Shown: one piece after another, positions 1 through 13,200 of the stretch
Layout: each line of letters begins with the position of its first letter
Position numbering within the stretch: the stretch's first letter is position 1
DNA from: Certhia americana
Taxonomy: Eukaryota; Chordata; Aves; Passeriformes; Certhiidae
NCBI GenBank assembly: GCA_018697195.1
Contig: JAGMWU010000133.1
Location: forward strand, 36,001-100,000
Direction: 5' to 3'
Length of the DNA stretch: 64,000 nt
Made by a program: the position numbers and the translations under genes
The notes under the pieces: generated by a model
The model's input: only the letters and a program-made list of their open reading frames with translations
What the model was told of the DNA's origin: nothing
Database searches by the model: none

Positions 1-304
1 GGCTGTGGGACCTGTGAGGAAGATGAGTGCTGGGGAGGAAGGCTCCTGTCTCCTGATGCACCCCTGCTCCTGCAGCAGAACCAACACCCAGAAAAGCCAG
101 GCTGGGCCACAGGATGGGTTTTACCTTCCCTGGGCTGCTCTGAGCAGCTTTCACCCCCTCCTCTTGCTGCAGCCCCCACTGAGCCCTGCAATTTGCCAAG
201 GAGATGGGGAAGCAACACACAGAGGGGTCCAGGACTGCTCCAGGCTCACCTGAGCAGCAGGAGACCACAGCATCTGGCAGCCAGCTCACCACCAGCAACA
301 ATTC

Positions 305-480
305 AGGAATTAATAGAGCCAGGCTGGCAGGATGCAGGAACATCATCCATTTGGTGTCATATTGCGAGACTTTTAATTACTGGGGGAATATGGAGTCATG
401 TAATGATTACGAGAACAAATACTTAAAGTGTGTGGAAATTAACTGAGCCTTGGCAGTAATTAAGCTTGAAGATTAATCAG
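305..480. promoter_or_regulatory. Homeodomain-motif cluster, candidate intronic enhancer
   Basis: This AT-rich island in GC-rich intron has about six TAAT/ATTA cores in 180 bases, near 309, 374, 401, 438, 457 and 472. Two are the full TAATTA form and one is TAATGATTA. Such clusters are common in conserved vertebrate non-coding elements. Function is inferred only from motif density. Confidence 0.3.
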
Positions 481-3400
481 TCGTTAGCAAATAACACCCT
501 TTGCAGGCTAACCACCATGTGGGGGAGAGGGATGACCAGGGATGCCAGTGCTGCAGACCCCAGCTTTCCCCTCTGCCGTGTCCTTGTGGGATGAGGTGGG
601 CAGGGGCAGCCCAGCACCTGGAAAAGGGCTTCTCCAAGCCCAAACACTGCTGGGTTACAGTGCCAACTTGGGTCAGCCACTTCAGACCCCCTCCTCCCCT
701 CCCTCCCAAGCACTTTTCAGCAAGAGATCAACACCTCCCCTGCAAACTAATATTTCCCTTGCCCAGTAAACAGCTCTCCAGGAGGCTTCCATAAGTACTC
801 CTTAATTTCCTTCCCCTCTGATGATTTACGAGGGTTGCATTCAATTAACAGCAGTATTGATTTTCCTGCATCTGACTGGCAGGCTGCTCGCCCTCGTTAG
901 GGAATCCATCCTTCCCTTCCCAGCATGGGCAGGGTGTGGGCAGGATGCAGGCAGCAGGGAGCGCAGGTAGGGCTGGAGAAGGGATCCAGCAACACCTGGG
1001 GTTCACAGGTACAGCCTCTGTCCTTATCCCAGCGTGACATCCACAAAACCTTTGGGCAGCACTTCTAAGGGGAAGAAAATTGGAGTGGGACAATTGGGTT
1101 TTCCAAGAGTTTTATCTAAAGCCTTGCAAGGGGCTGGTGGGCTAGAAATGGTGGAATATTCGATCAGACAGCCCCTATGGAGCAAGAAAGATTTTGGAGC
1201 AATGTCCAGCTTGGAAAGCTGAGAGGCATTCCAAGGCAAGCCATTAATTCTGCCCTGTATATACTGACTTTTTCCAGCACTTTTCAAGGGGTAAAGCCAC
1301 CCCAAGCCTCTGCTGGAGTGGTACAGTGCTCACAGGTTATTCCATAAAGCCTTCATCTCCTTCCTTTCAGCCAGGGCTCTGCAAAACCCAGCTCCTGATT
1401 CCATTGGACATCCGGCCTTAAGCAGGAGAGCACTTTGTAAAAACAAGAATTAATCCACTTTTGGGCAACTGGAACTGCAAAGCCCACACTGGCAGCTGTG
1501 CTGAGCAGGAAGAAGATGAAGGCAGCAGCCGTGCCAAGCAGGGACACTTTGAAGACTAAAATCCCTTTGAAATTAGCACCCTTTAATTGTATTATCTTCC
1601 CCTGACAGCCTCAAGTCGGTCACTGGCGATCAAAGAGACTGAGAAGGGAGGGAAGGAGACAAGCCTTTGGTGGAAACCCGGGATCCTAACGAGCACTCAG
1701 GTGTCTCCGTGGGGCTGATCCATGTCCAGCAGTCATTGCTGGGTCCCGGTTGCAGCTGGAGGGGCCCAATCCCACCTCAGCACAGGTATCCCCAGGACTG
1801 CAACTGGTTACCCTTAAAGGGACAAGGACCTCAGCACTCCACAGGGCTTCACACCAGCTGCTTTGACATTTCCCCTGGGATGCTCTGCTCAGCTCCAGAG
1901 AGCACCCAAAGCTGTGAATCAGCACAGATCCATGCTCTGCTCAGAGCAGGGTGGCTCTGTACCCTTCCAGCTGCCTCATGCACCCCTCAAAAGGCAGCAG
2001 GGACCAGGACAAGCCAAGAAAGGTCACCCTGGATGAGGCAGCACATGTGGCAGCAGAGGTGGAGCCACTCAAACCTGCTGGGACCCAGAAGAGCTGTAAC
2101 ACTTCCAACACATCCACATTCCCTCTGGCCACAGCCCTCAGCCAAACCCAGGGGGTTTTCTTTCCCTGCAGGGAAGGAAGGGAGTGCTCGGGAAATGCTT
2201 CCCAAGTGTTGGACAAATGCTGCCAGTGCTTCATTAGGGACTGCCACAGCAAAATCCCACTCACAAGATGCTCCCCCATGGTGGCTGCTTCATCTGGAGA
2301 TGCTCTGCCCCATGACCAGAACCCAAGATCTTCAGAGGCCAGGTGAGAACAAGAAGAGGAGACAGATGGGTTTGGATGCAGAATCAAGTGAAGAGAATTG
2401 ATTTCTCTTTAGGGGTGATTTATAAGGAGCAAAAAGTGATAAACTCGTTGCCCCGACTTTCCATTCCTGAAAATTAAAACACCTGTCATCTCAACCATTC
2501 AGGCCCATCCGAGCACACACACAAAACCTGAGGCTGTTTTGATGTGGGTCCATCAGCTCCCATCCTCTCTGGTCTCTCCAAGCAATGGCCGCAGAGTCAT
2601 CACTCACACAGCAGATCTGAAACGCCAAATCCCCATCTGCAGCCATTGCTGCCAGCCCACAGAAATGCTTTTAAAATTCTCTCTTGGCTGCTGCTGTAGA
2701 GAAAAAACCATCACCTGAAATTACTGGTTCTTTTAACACAAGATTGGCCAAGAAAATCATTAAATGTGAGTAAGCACCTTCCAGTGGCTGGCTGTAATAG
2801 TCCTGTCCACTCCTCTCTGGGATTATTGCTGATCTCATTCGCTTGGGTACCACCAGCCTCGGAACAACAAAATCCCCAGCACCTACCATGGCTGAGACAA
2901 ATTATATTTTCTCACTGCTGGAAATGATGCTACATAAAAGGCCGGACCACGCACTCCAAGGCTGCCTGTGCAGCTCTAACTCAGGTCTGCAGGTACTGTG
3001 GCAGAGCTCAGCCTTTAATTACAGGCTCACTTACTCTGTTTTCCATTATAGGCACAAAAGAGGCTTGTGAGGAAAGCTTGTGAGGGAGAGGGATGGAAAT
3101 GCTGACAGGAACAGGGAAAAGCACAATGATGGCAGGAGGTGAAGGTGGGAATGTTATGTGGGATCCAGCAGGATGTACCACAGCTCCTGTGCTGTCAGCA
3201 CAGAACAGGGCAGGGGTGACCCCTGCATGTCACATCCCTGCCATCTACCTCTCCTGTGTCACCCAAGGCTCCGCCTGAGCAAAATCCACACTGGCATCTT
3301 TTCCACACTGCCAGGTTTGTCCCCAGTGCTGCCCCTCTGGTTTTTCATCTCTGCTTCCCCCCCCCCCCCTCCCGTTACCATTTGTGCAGCTCCTGGCCTG

Positions 3401-3792
3401 ATACTCAAATTAGTATCAATGAATGTTTAAAAAGGCTCCCAGAGCACAGGGAAATGTCCCTTTAGCAAATCAGCGTGCCACCACAGGACGGTCTGATGGC
3501 ACCTCTCATGATGCCAGCTGAGATGGGCATCACAGGGAGCCAGGGCATCATTTTAAGCCCTTCTGCACATTTTAAACCTTGCTTAACTCCAAGGCTGAGC
3601 ACATCAGCCCTGGATTCCAAAATACCACCAGCTCTACAGCTACCCGAGGAGTGCAAACACTGAGCAAGTGTCCTGAGCTCAATCCCACACACCAGGTGAT
3701 GCTCCAGCCCTCAGCAAGTCCCACCTCCTGCTGCACCACAGCACAGCAGCACAGACACTGCCACACTTGCAGCTGAGACAGCTGCTTCAGGA

Positions 3793-3951
3793 AATCATGG
3801 AATCATAGAATATCCCAAGTTAGAAGAGACCCACAGGGATCACCAAGTCCAACTCTTGGCCCTGCACAGGACAGTCCCAAAAATTATACAGTGCCTGAGA
3901 GCTGTGAAAATGCTTCTTGAACTCTGGTAAGCATGGGGCTGTGACCACTAA
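3793..3951 (-). mobile_element. CR1 LINE 3' fragment
   Basis: The segment starts with AATCATGGAATCATAGAAT, the reverse complement of the CR1 tail ATTCTATGATTC. It continues with the familiar CR1 3' region: TAGAAGAGACCCACAGGGAT, then CCAACTCTTGGCCCTGCACA, and ends near GCTGTGACCAC. It is 5'-truncated, as is usual for avian CR1. Sense strand is minus. The subfamily cannot be named without a library. Confidence 0.85.
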
Positions 3952-4147
3952 TCCTAAAAATCACAGTCAGTTCAGAAATCCCAAAAGAAAAGGTTCCAGA
4001 TGTGGAAAATGAGACTAAAAAATATCTCCCCAAGCCCCATGCCCCATGGTTGTGCCCCACCACCCTCACAGAGCAGCTCAGCACATCGAGGTGTTCTGAC
4101 CCTGCAAGGCCCCCACACCCAGTGTTGCTCCACAGGGTCTGACTGAC

Positions 4148-4292
4148 CTGTCCAGAGGAAATCGTGCTTCATCCCCTTTGTGGAAGTCAGTGCTGTTCTC
4201 CAGCCTGGCCAGGATGTCCATCCTCTTCATCAGCATCTCCAGCATGTCGCTCATCCTCCGCAGCACCCCTCGGGACTCCAGCGCACCCATCA
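4148..4292 (-). CDS. MGAT5B: MGAT5B coding exon 3 (stem region)
   Basis: The acceptor is GCTGCAG, with AG at 4294-4293. The donor is AG|GTCAGT, with GT at 4147-4146. The 145-base exon encodes residues 61-109, starting VMGALESRGVLRRMSDMLEM. The heptad-like spacing of hydrophobic residues (MSDMLEMLMKRMDILARLEN) suggests a short helical or coiled-coil stem. N93-S-T is a potential N-glycosylation site; the mammalian protein has N-S-S there. The exon ends in phase 2, and the next exon was not found between 1 and 4147. Confidence 0.94.
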
Positions 4293-7200
4293 CTGCAGCA
4301 CACAGAGAGCAGCTGAGACACTGCCACGGCTGGCACTGACAGACCCCACCCCTGACACCCCCTGCCCACAGCTCCAGCCCCAGAGCTGCCCGTGCTCCTG
4401 TGCTCCCCAGCCCCACGGGTGGGCTCAGTGGTGTATGGACCATCTCGGTGCCCTGCTGTCCCCAATGTCCCCTCCCTGCCTCTGCCCCACAGCCCCATCA
4501 TCCTGCCCAAGCAGGGTAAATCCCTGCCCAAATCCAGCTGGGCTCCTCCAGCTCGGGATATCTCAGCCCTGGATCCAGCCCCCTCACCAGGCATGAGTTC
4601 CTGATCCAGCCTGTCCCGAGGGCTTATGGCAAACTGACTTTATTCCCAAGCACCAACCAAACAGCCTTTCATTTGGCACTTCTATTTTCCACTCTCCCCC
4701 TAGCCTTTGACAGCAGCCTGCAGGGGATGCTTAAGAAAAAACGTGGGAAACTAATCAAAGAGGTGGTCCTCCCCCAACATCCTCCCAGCAGCACCGGATT
4801 TTCCTGTTACAGAAAAGAAGAAATTTTCTGCACAAATCTGCAATGGGGTGGGTGACCCAGCACTGGAAATAGCTCAAATACTGCATCTCAGAAACACCCC
4901 CAGCAGGGAAGGCCCCCAGTTCCCAGCCCTATTTAACTCTGTTTCCTATGGGTTTGCTGCCACATGGAAAGCACGGGGTGGGGGGATCCAGGAGCTCCTG
5001 GCTCCCAGCTTGGTTTGCCATCTAGTGACAGACACCCTGAGCCCAGAGCCAGGGAACAGAAAATAAAGCTCCTGTTTCATCTCAGCTCGGCTCATTTCAC
5101 GTTGGTAATAACTTAATCAGTGCATAATCCCCTGAACCTCTCTCGCTTAGCTTATCTCTGCCGTTGCACTCACATGTGCTTTCCAAGAGGCAGCACATAT
5201 TTAATTTAGGGAGCAGCAGGAGCTGGGGCAGTGGCACTGGCAAGGTGAGGGGCTGCTGGATGACCTGGGTGGCTATCAGATGGCTATCAGGTGGCTATCA
5301 GCACTTAGGGACACCTCATGCACCTCCAAACAGATGCACAACGAGCCTTGCAAAGCTAGAAGGAGTTTGGGATCCCCTACCCTGGCACAGCCAGGGCCGT
5401 GGGATGGATCAGAGCATCTCAATGGCATTGTGTCAGGCCTGGAGCTGACTGGGGATGTGGAACAGCTCAGAGGCCTCAGTGTGGGGTCTGGGTGGTTTGG
5501 GTGTTCAGTGAGAGAGGGGTATGGCCGTGGTGGGACCAGGGGCACCGTGACAGCTCCATCTGCAGAGCTGCAGCCTCTGCTCCATCCCTACTCCCCCAGA
5601 ATTCACCCTCCCTTCAGCCACAGCCCCCAGGGGTTGGGAAGGCTGCTTTCCAGGGAAGGCTGCATTGGCACTGCAGCTGAACAGGAGGCTCCAGCCCCTC
5701 ACACTCCTCTGCCAGGCTCTCACCCTGGCGGGTGCTGGAATAACATCGGATCACTGCAGCTCTGTCGGATGCACACGAGCACAGGGTTATGAGCCAACCC
5801 TTAACCCCTCCAAGAAGCTGACACTGGGCCAGCCAGACCTCGCCAAAGGCTGCCTTCCATGCTTGGCTGAGATTATCAGCAGCACATTATTTTTCCTGAC
5901 GCTATCTAACAAAACAGAAGAAACATTGAGAGCAAAAGCAATTCCTCAAAAAAAGAGGACAAACCACCATTCACGGAGATTGAAACTGGGCTCTTCCCCA
6001 AACATTCCCTCAGTTCCATGGCAAGCAGTCAGTGACTTCTGCTTTAATCAATGGGTGCCTGAGATCCTGTGCAGCCCCAGACCTTTCTGGTTGGTTTGGG
6101 AACACAGGAGCCACCTGTGCCCATCCCACCAGGAAGGTCATTCTATCCCCTGGGTGACATAAAAATCACAGCCTGTCCCACTGAAGAGCAGCAGCACTAA
6201 TGAGCCTGCAATTAAAAGATGCTATGGGGGTAAAAAATTAAAATTAAAAGATGCTATGGAGGATTCTTAAAACCTGGAGCTCCATTTTGACAAGGGCTGC
6301 CCCAAACACAGCTGAGCAAATCAGGAAAAGGTACAGCCAAGGGAAACAGAACAGCTCTGACATGGGTTTAAATCAGATAATCCACTTTAGTTATTTGTCC
6401 ATAGACTGAGCCCATTCTAGTGACATCCCTCCCACAGCTGGGTTGTGTTCATGGGTTGCAGCCCCCAGCACCCTCTGTCCATCCCAGGACTCACCACCTT
6501 CCACACGGGGATTTCTATTCAGAATTTTCTCCTGCTCTCACATCCCAGCATGGTCAGCAGGTCAGAGCTTAGACCTTAAACTCAGTTTTGGGGTCAGACA
6601 GTGATTACTGATCCCTGTTAGATGTTCCTGTGCTGCAGTGGGTGAGGCTGAAGGTCAGGAAAAGGACCTGACCCAACCCCTACAGCTGTCCAGGAAGGCT
6701 GAAACCACAACCACCAGATTCCCATGGGCAGAGTCCATCCTGGCCTGGGGATCTGGATCCCAGCTTGTCTGGGGGGGTCAGGTTATGTTGGTTTGCTAAG
6801 AAGATGCAAGGGTTGTGCCTGGGAAGGCAATGGAGATAGAGATTTCCTGGCAGTCCAGGCAAGGACACCTGCTCCAAGACTTTATCACAGAAGCACAGCT
6901 GACAAGACAGCTCTGATCCCAAATCACTAATGAGGGATGAGGATATCCCCACCAGAGCACAAATCCATTTCCCTGTGGATCCCAGAGATGACAAGCTCCA
7001 GCTCTGCACCCCACCACCAGCCTGGCCCCTGACACTGCCACTGGCTTCCCTGAATTTCCCTGAGATCTCCCCTCCTGTCTCTACCACCATCCAATTCCCA
7101 GCTGGTTTCAAGCCACTGCAGGATGCTGTCAACAGTGAGCTGAGATAGTCCTTCTCAAATAAAGAAATTTTTAAAAAAAGCCCAAATACTAAGTAAAAAT

Positions 7201-10200
7201 AGCAATAAAAAAAAAAAAAATCCCAGCTTTCCCTGCATTTTATTTTGCCAGAAAGCAGAGCTGTGGCAGGACACATCTCCCCCAGCCCTCCCCTGGCACT
7301 CGGAGATGAAGTCGAAGCTCTTCCGCATCAACACCTCTCTCTTTCTGTTCCTGGTCCTTGTTGTTTTTGTTGTTGTTGTTGTTTTTCCAGCAGCTTAAGG
7401 AAGCTAACAACGACCTGACATTTTTGGCAGTGATTATTACATCTCTTGGAAAGTGTGTCTCATTAAAACTAGAAGAAAGGAAGAAAAGTGCTGAAGCGAC
7501 TCTTTTAAAAATGCAAGAGCCAGGATTAATTTGTTAACCTGAAATGAAGATTCAGACTCCCACCCGGGGCTGCTCAGCTGCCTGAGCCAGGCATGGGGAT
7601 CCAGAGGATGGAGAAGATCATGGCCAGGACCTCAGGCTTCTCCCTAAAGCCAGAGATGAAGATCCCCAAGGAAACTTTACCCACAGCACTGCAGGTAGCC
7701 AGGATAAACCCAAACACACCTTAACAGCACAAAAACCCAGTAAAACAGTTCTGAAAAATTAAACGGTGCTGAAAACTACTTACTTTTTAAAAACAAAGCC
7801 ACCGAGCTGCTAATTAGAAAGGAAAAATATTCTAATTTCCCCTGATAATCAGCAATGATGGGACAGAAAATACAAGTAAACCCAACTGACAGATTAATTG
7901 GAGTTTGTTAAAGTATGACAGGGTTTTGACAGTTTTCCTGAGTGGCAGCCACGCTTTCCAGGCAATCACTGAACTGACAGAGGTTTTCATAGCAGCACTA
8001 GGAAATAATGATTGCAATCAATCATATCTTACCGGATTTCATGAGACACGCTGGTAAACACAGCAGAGGGAGGAGAATTATTTATGGGGCTTCTGAAGAG
8101 CACACAGCTAAGTAATTGGATGAAATCAGGGGAAAAAAGGAAATCAACCCCTAAGGGTGATGTCCTGTGGAAGAAGGAATAGCTTCTCTGTGAAACCAGT
8201 AGAATAGTCAACAGCCAATATACTCAAATTTGGATGGGTTGAAAGCCAAGGGAATTCACTAATAATGCACTTGTCTTTAAAATACCTCCTTGGAGTGAAA
8301 GCAGCAGTGAACAGGCATTACCCCCTGCCAGAACCTGCCACTGGAACCTCCAGAATAGGAGCCAGAGTGAACATTCAGGGGAGTTTTGCTCTGTGTGCCA
8401 ACCTGAATTCGAAGGTGAAGTTCAGTGGAACTCAGTGATTTTTGTGGGTCCCTCCCAGTTCTGGATATTCTGTGTTTCTACAATTCTCTGACCATGCAGG
8501 AGTGAGCTGAGAGCAGCTGAGAAAGGAGCATCTCTAGTGCAGGGGACACCCTGCTGGGCAGTCCAGCACAGGGCTGGGACCAGTGGGGGTAATGGCAAAG
8601 CCCAGGTTGTGCCACAGGGAAAGGAGCAGACAGGAAGGAGTTTCCTTGTGTTTTCCACGTTTTGGGAGCATCCTGCATCACTGCTGACACTGGGAGCCCT
8701 CTCCACCCAGCCCTTCCCAAGCACAGATGGAGCATGGAGGATCACACAGGTTTTGGGATGTTTAGGCTGAGGTGTTCAAAAGAAGTTAAACCCCTCAGGA
8801 AAATAAAAAGAGCACTTTGGGGCATGTCACCTTGTGCTGGTTTCAGCTGGGGTAGAGTTAATTTTTTTTTCCTCAGTGGTCAGTGTGGGGCTGTGTTTTG
8901 GAATTGTGCTGAGCACAGGGTTGATTTTACAGAGATGTTTTTGTTATTGCTGAGCAGGGCTCACACAGAGCCAAGGCCTTTGCTGCTTTTCACTCTGCCA
9001 GGATGGTGAGGAAGCTGGGAGTGCTTGGGAGGTGGCACAGCCAGGACAGGGGACCCAGACTGACCAAAGGGATATTCCACACCCTTTGACATCATGGATA
9101 TAAAGTGGGGAAAGAAGAAGGAAGGGGTTCTGGCATTAGTCAGTGGGTGGTGAGCAATTGCACTGTGCATCACTAGTTTGTTTCCTTTTGTTATCATTTA
9201 CCATTTTGTTATAATTTACCATTATTAATGTATTTTGCTTTATTTTCTATCAATAAACTTTTCTTTTCTCAACATATAAGTTTTACTCCAATCCTCCTGC
9301 CCATTCCACATGGATGGGGGAGGAGGGTTGACAGAGTAGCCTTGTGGTGCTTAATTTCCATCTGGGCTTAAACCATGACATCCCTTTAGTCACTTGGAGT
9401 GACTGATACCTCCCTGATGGCAGCTCCCATCCCTGATCACTCAGCCCCATCCTGCTCAGCAGCAGCTTTGTGCTGAGAAGATGGGTGAAAAATACACATT
9501 TCCACCCAAACCCAAGTTATTTCAAGGGCAGTGAAAGCTTCCCTTGCCCTCCCATGGGGAGAACAAGGCACAGCCTCAACCCAGATCTCCACAGACCCAT
9601 GTGAACAGCCCCAAACCATCTCCCTGACATTTCAAACACTGTATTCCCAATATCCATAACCTGGCTGGTTGGCTGATAGTCCACTCCCTTCTCAGACCTG
9701 TCACAGCCCTGCCACAACAGCAAATCCCCTGCTTGTACTGGAGCTCAGAGACAGTGAGATATTACCTATGTCCATTAAAAATACCAGCTGAATTAATTTC
9801 AATCTAAAGCATCATTTGCTTTGGTTTTCTCCTTTAAAGGACAACTCCAGGCTACTTAAACCCCTCAAAAGGGCAGCACATCTTGAAAGATTTATTGCAG
9901 AGGAAGCCAGAGGATGTCCAGTAGGATTGAGGCAGACCCAGACCTCACGGCTCAGCTCCCCAGGGTGGTACCCAGGGCTGTCCTGGGGATCTCATCCTCC
10001 CCTGAGGGCACTCGCCCTGGCATTTTCCCAGGGAGCAAAGCCCCAGCCCTTCAATTGTCTGCACCTCTGGTTCCTCTATTTACTTTCACTATCGATTTTG
10101 ATTCAGGCAGATTAAAAGACCAAAGAGCCAACTAGCCAAGGACTAACTCTGACACATAATCCATTGCAATCACAGCCTAGAGACCCAGTGCTAACTGGAA

Positions 10201-13200
10201 ACAGGAAAGCCCAAGGCCAGGCTCAGGTTGGTAGCAGTGGCCACCTCCTGTCTCCATCCCTTTGGGGAAGCTGCTCCAGGGATGGACAAGGTCCCACGGG
10301 ATGGCTGCACCCCTAAAGGGCACCCATTCCCCAGCATTGGCTCCCAGACGGTTATTGCTACCAGCAAATCCACCCACACCTGCCACTAAACTGCTACAGA
10401 TTTATTAATTGAAGTTATACAGAGAAAATACAAACTTGCTTAGCCAGTGCCCCAAAGCCTGAGGGCATTAGGAGCCACGGGAGCTGTCACACAGCTGGAG
10501 GTGCCCATGAAGCAGCTCAGGGGCTGCTGGTGAAGTGGACACTTGAGCAGAGCTCCAGCTGCACCATCGATGTGCTGCTGAGCCCTGGAAGTGCCGGCAG
10601 CAAAGCAGCTCCCTGGTAATCAGCCAAATTAAGCAGCCTTAAGTCACTGGCTGGTAAAGTAGATTATGTCCCACCGGCCTGCTATCACCTACTCCTGGAT
10701 TTATCCATCCCCTGTTGCACTGCTGTGGAAATGTGCAGCCTCAGGGGTGTTTTCTGGGCGGGCAGAGCCTGTCAGACCCTTTGTGCCCTGTAGGACTGGT
10801 TCTGGCCAGGCAGGACCTGATTAAGGACTCTGCTGGTGCAGCCTTGTGACAGCAGCAATTGGAACCTTTCCCTGGGCTCAGGAGATCCTCCTGCTTTCCT
10901 GCAGCCCCTCTCACACCAGCAGTGCCTGGGGTCCGTGGCAGCAGGGGGACAAATGTGCTGTGGGAGTTCCCTGCTGAGATCCAGACCCGGCTGTGCTGTG
11001 CTGCCCAAAACAGCACCAGCGGGTGGGAAATAACCCCAGTGAGCCCCAGAGATCTCTCCTGGAGGCCTCACACCACCCTTACAGCACTGCTCTGCCCATC
11101 TCGCTCACAGATTGTCACAGCAAAGCCACATCCTTGGGTTCCACAGCCAACAGCTTCAGGAGCAAGGAGCTGAATCTCTGCATCCCTCCTGCAGCCCCTG
11201 CCCCACATGCTGCAGGTTCTGCTGCTGGCACGATGCCCCAGGTTTCCTGGAGGAGGTTGGTTACAGGAAATCACCCCGAGGTGTCCCTGTCCCAGCCCCG
11301 CTGGCTCTGGGGTCTCGTTCCTCCCTCCTTTGGCTGCAGGATCACGAGCTGAGCCTGCAGGAGAGGGTCCTGATGCTTTTCCACCCATCCAGCTCCCTCT
11401 GTCCCTCCCATCCCAAAGGAAACCCTGTAGGAACAGCCTGCAGCTCCACCCAAACAAATCCGCTCCCTATTTCCATACAAATAAGAAAAAGCAGGAAAAT
11501 GAACAATACAAACATTCACACTCCCGGCCAGGAGCGTTTCATTGCTGTGAGGGAGAGCCCAGGGCTGTTCCCCCCAACTTTTATTATTTCTTATCCTGCC
11601 ATACACACACCAGTGAGCTGATGTCCCCTCTGGGACATGGGGACAGTCCCAGCAGTCCTGCCATGAGGCATCACTGCAGGAAAAAGGAGCTGGATCACCT
11701 CCTCTCCCCCACAGCCCCTGGAGATGGGCTGGGGGAATTGGGAAGCTGCAGAAGAAGAGATGAATACACACAACCCCAACACAAGCTGCAGTTCAGCTCT
11801 TATTTGTTTAAATATGTTATTTAACACAACTTTCTTCCTCCTTCTCACCCCCCTTTTTCTTTTTAAAAAACAGCAGCAGGGAGTTTTTAGTTGCTTCTCT
11901 ATTGCCAGCCAGCACTATTTTAAATTGCATTTTAAGCTGTTCTGCAGCACTTCAAACACCTCACACTGCAGGACAGCCTTCCAAATTACAAGATTAACAT
12001 CGATTTTAAATTACTTCCTAAAACAGAAGGGCTCCAGCACAGGGACAGATCAAGGGCAGCTGCTGTGGCAAAGCCCAAAGGACACCAGAGCTCCTGGGGC
12101 ATGGCTGGACCCCACACTGGGGTGGATGCTGTTGGGACTTCGGGCAAACTGCACCCTGGATTTGTAGCTGAGACCCCCAGTTTGAGGTGACAAGCAGCAC
12201 ACACAGGTCCCACAGGACAGGGACAGCCCCAGAGCAACTCCACATACCCATGAGCCATGGACCAGCCTTCATTTGGGTTCTTGGTGTTTACAAGAGGCAT
12301 CTCTCCAAGAGCATCAGCATTTAATTCTACTGGTTCCCCTCCTAATGGTCCCCATTGCACATCCAGGGAAAATTGTACTACCAGGAGCCAGTGCCCCATG
12401 GATTGCAGGAAAGGAAGGATTGCATCCAGCCCTTGCACAGCCCAAAACAAGCCAGTGGAAGGCTCCAGGGGGCTCAGCACCACCATCAATCCTCCAGCTC
12501 TGCACATCCAGCACTCGAGCCCACAGCCACACTCACAGCTGCCCCAAAAGGTTCAGCTTCAGAAACAGCAGAACTCACTCATTTGACACTTCTAAAATGA
12601 TCAGCTTCTCTCCTTCAGCCAAAAAGATTGGCCAAACCATGCTGGGCATCCTGCCACTCTGCTTCCAGAGGCAAATAAATCATCCCCTTCCTCCAAACCC
12701 ATCAATCTCCAGCAAGCCCAGGGGCCAGATGCTCCAAGCAGCAGCAGAGCCCAAAGCGGGACCCCCAGAGCTGGGGGGGATTGGAAGAGCTGCAGAATGA
12801 ACCTCAGCTAATCTCTGCTCAAGCTGAACTGAGCCCTGCTCTCTCGTTTAAGCCAAAGAAACAAATAAATCAATGGGAAAACCCAGCTTTTACAGAGGCT
12901 GCTATGGTTCCCACTGTGCTAGTTTTATTTTCTGAAGTACCTGCTGCCTCCCGGGCTCAGGATGAATTTTGATTTAGGAGTGAAAAGGGGTAATAAAAGC
13001 ATAAAGTGCCATTAACATTCCTCCTGGCCATGGTGGGGTGTTGGCTCATCACAAGTTGATGGAAATGCCATTTGACTTCCTTATGAGCTATAGAAAATCA
13101 ATTAATTGATTTAATCGTTCCCTGGGTGTCCCTGGTTATGGACATTACAGAGTGGCAGGGCAGCAGGATGCTGCTCCTGCCTCCTCTGACACAGGGCCAG

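Larger units (their letters stand above)
1..4147. other. MGAT5B intron 3 (partial), no exon found
   Basis: This lies downstream of exon 3 in the gene's direction. I looked on the minus strand for the next stem exon (conserved core NVSDIAVKVDQI) and did not find it. Contents are a homeodomain-motif cluster at about 305-480, a run of 13 C at 3357-3369, and a CR1 tail at 3793-3951. The rest is unremarkable intronic sequence. Confidence 0.75.

Noticed and set aside
1353..1547. Minus-strand small frame with a hydrophobic N-terminus like a signal anchor
   Set aside because: It is on the gene's strand but has no MGAT5B similarity and no matching splice sites; the hydrophobic run is likely chance.
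1667..2401. 244-codon plus-strand frame in MGAT5B intron 3
   Set aside because: Low-complexity composition, overlapping open frames on the other strand, no recognised family.
1..4147. Search for MGAT5B coding exon 4
   Set aside because: I looked on the minus strand for the conserved stem segment and a suitable acceptor and saw none, so it probably lies beyond the left edge.
6680..7276. 198-codon minus-strand frame in MGAT5B intron 2
   Set aside because: No similarity to MGAT5B or a known domain; includes a stretch from poly(A)/T sequence.
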